NCBI RefSeq assembly: GCF_019219025.1
Contig: NZ_JAHUWN010000007.1
Coordinates: 124,001-188,000, forward strand
DNA from: Bacillus sp. sid0103
GTDB lineage: Bacteria; Bacillota; Bacilli; Bacillales_B; DSM-18226
Direction of reading: 5' to 3'
Length of the DNA: 64,000 bases
In this document: piece after piece, positions 63,883 through 64,000 of the stretch
How the letters are laid out: every line of letters begins with the position of its first letter
Position numbering within the stretch: the first letter of the stretch is position 1
Made by a program: the position numbers and the translations under genes
The notes under the pieces: model-generated
The model's database searches: none
What the model was told of the DNA's origin: nothing
The model's input: only the letters and a program-made list of their open reading frames with translations

Positions 63883-64000
63883 CTATTTCCCACCTAACAT
63901 GAATGTTTCCAAAACATAAATAACTTTTTGTTCATCGATTCCTTCTGCTATAAATGTGATTTCTTCTTCCTTTTCAATTGCAGCTAGATTCTTAAATATA
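63883..64000 (-). CDS. Partial CDS: C-terminal end of an HPr-like protein
   Basis: The last 38 codons of a minus-strand gene run off the right edge. They read IFKNLAAIEKEEEITFIAEG and then IDEQKVIYVLETFMLGGK before a TAG. The pattern (L-x-x-x-K-G-x-x-I-T-I-x-A-x-G-x-D-E-x-x-x-x-x-x-L) matches the C-terminal half of HPr/Crh phosphocarrier proteins. The His and Ser phosphorylation sites would lie outside the window, so its type cannot be judged. Confidence 0.5.
   Translation of the reverse strand, partial: IFKNLAAIEKEEEITFIAEGIDEQKVIYVLETFMLGGK

Noticed and set aside
1..64000. CRISPR arrays, tRNA or rRNA genes, insertion sequences, prophage
   Set aside because: No regularly spaced direct repeats, cloverleaf genes, transposases, integrases or phage structural genes were found.

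Overview
The window comes from a low-GC Gram-positive spore-former-type bacterium, most likely a Bacillaceae species (Bacillus/Neobacillus-like). The support is strong AGGAGG ribosome sites, an AraR/araBDA locus with B. subtilis-style operators, a class III fructose-bisphosphatase, an S-box (SAM) riboswitch, an FbpB-like small basic protein and CcpA-type cre sites. Species cannot be fixed from sequence alone.

Positions 1-40240 form an L-arabinan and L-arabinose utilisation locus, almost all on the minus strand. From right to left it holds: araR (plus strand); araB-araD-araA for intracellular conversion of arabinose to xylulose-5-phosphate; tkt for the pentose phosphate step; a second three-component sensor operon (histidine kinase, response regulator, and a membrane-anchored protein with two tandem sugar-binding domains); two secreted GH43 enzymes in one operon; a 1506-residue secreted protein with two GH43 domains; araP-araS-araT (extracytoplasmic arabinose sensor, kinase, regulator); araE-araG-araH (arabinose ABC importer); and a YtfQ-YtfR-YtfT-YjfF-type furanose ABC importer followed by a fourth GH43 enzyme. 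Secreted enzymes release arabinose, two importers take it up, two sensor systems detect it outside the cell, AraR detects it inside, and AraBDA plus transketolase feed it to central metabolism. Five promoters in the region share one geometry: two TTTATAA-like half-sites 20 bp apart, with a -10 box 22 bp away. This suggests that one type of AraC-family response regulator controls the importer, sensor and enzyme operons.

Positions 40326-48058 hold a four-gene SMC-type anti-plasmid operon, Wadjet (jetD-jetA-jetB-jetC), with overlapping genes. Its JetC has unusual ATPase motifs. Next come an FbpB-like small gene with its own terminator and a SAM riboswitch that controls an MsrA-like protein lacking the catalytic cysteine.

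Positions 49383-64000 are mixed metabolism: etfBA; an ECF-transporter S component; an unrecognised two-gene operon (SPFH-like soluble protein plus membrane protein with an SH3-like tail); fbp; an operon of LacI regulator, 12-TM-type permease, aldehyde dehydrogenase and iron alcohol dehydrogenase; an L-2-hydroxyisocaproate/lactate dehydrogenase homologue; and the C-terminal end of an HPr-like protein at the right edge.

The most distinctive items are the tandem-domain sensor protein, the shared promoter architecture, a kinase gene that appears to lack a normal start codon, the duplicated gene ends with a fossil FIMAH domain, the riboswitch-controlled cysteine-less MsrA homologue, and the SPFH-like/SH3 pair.
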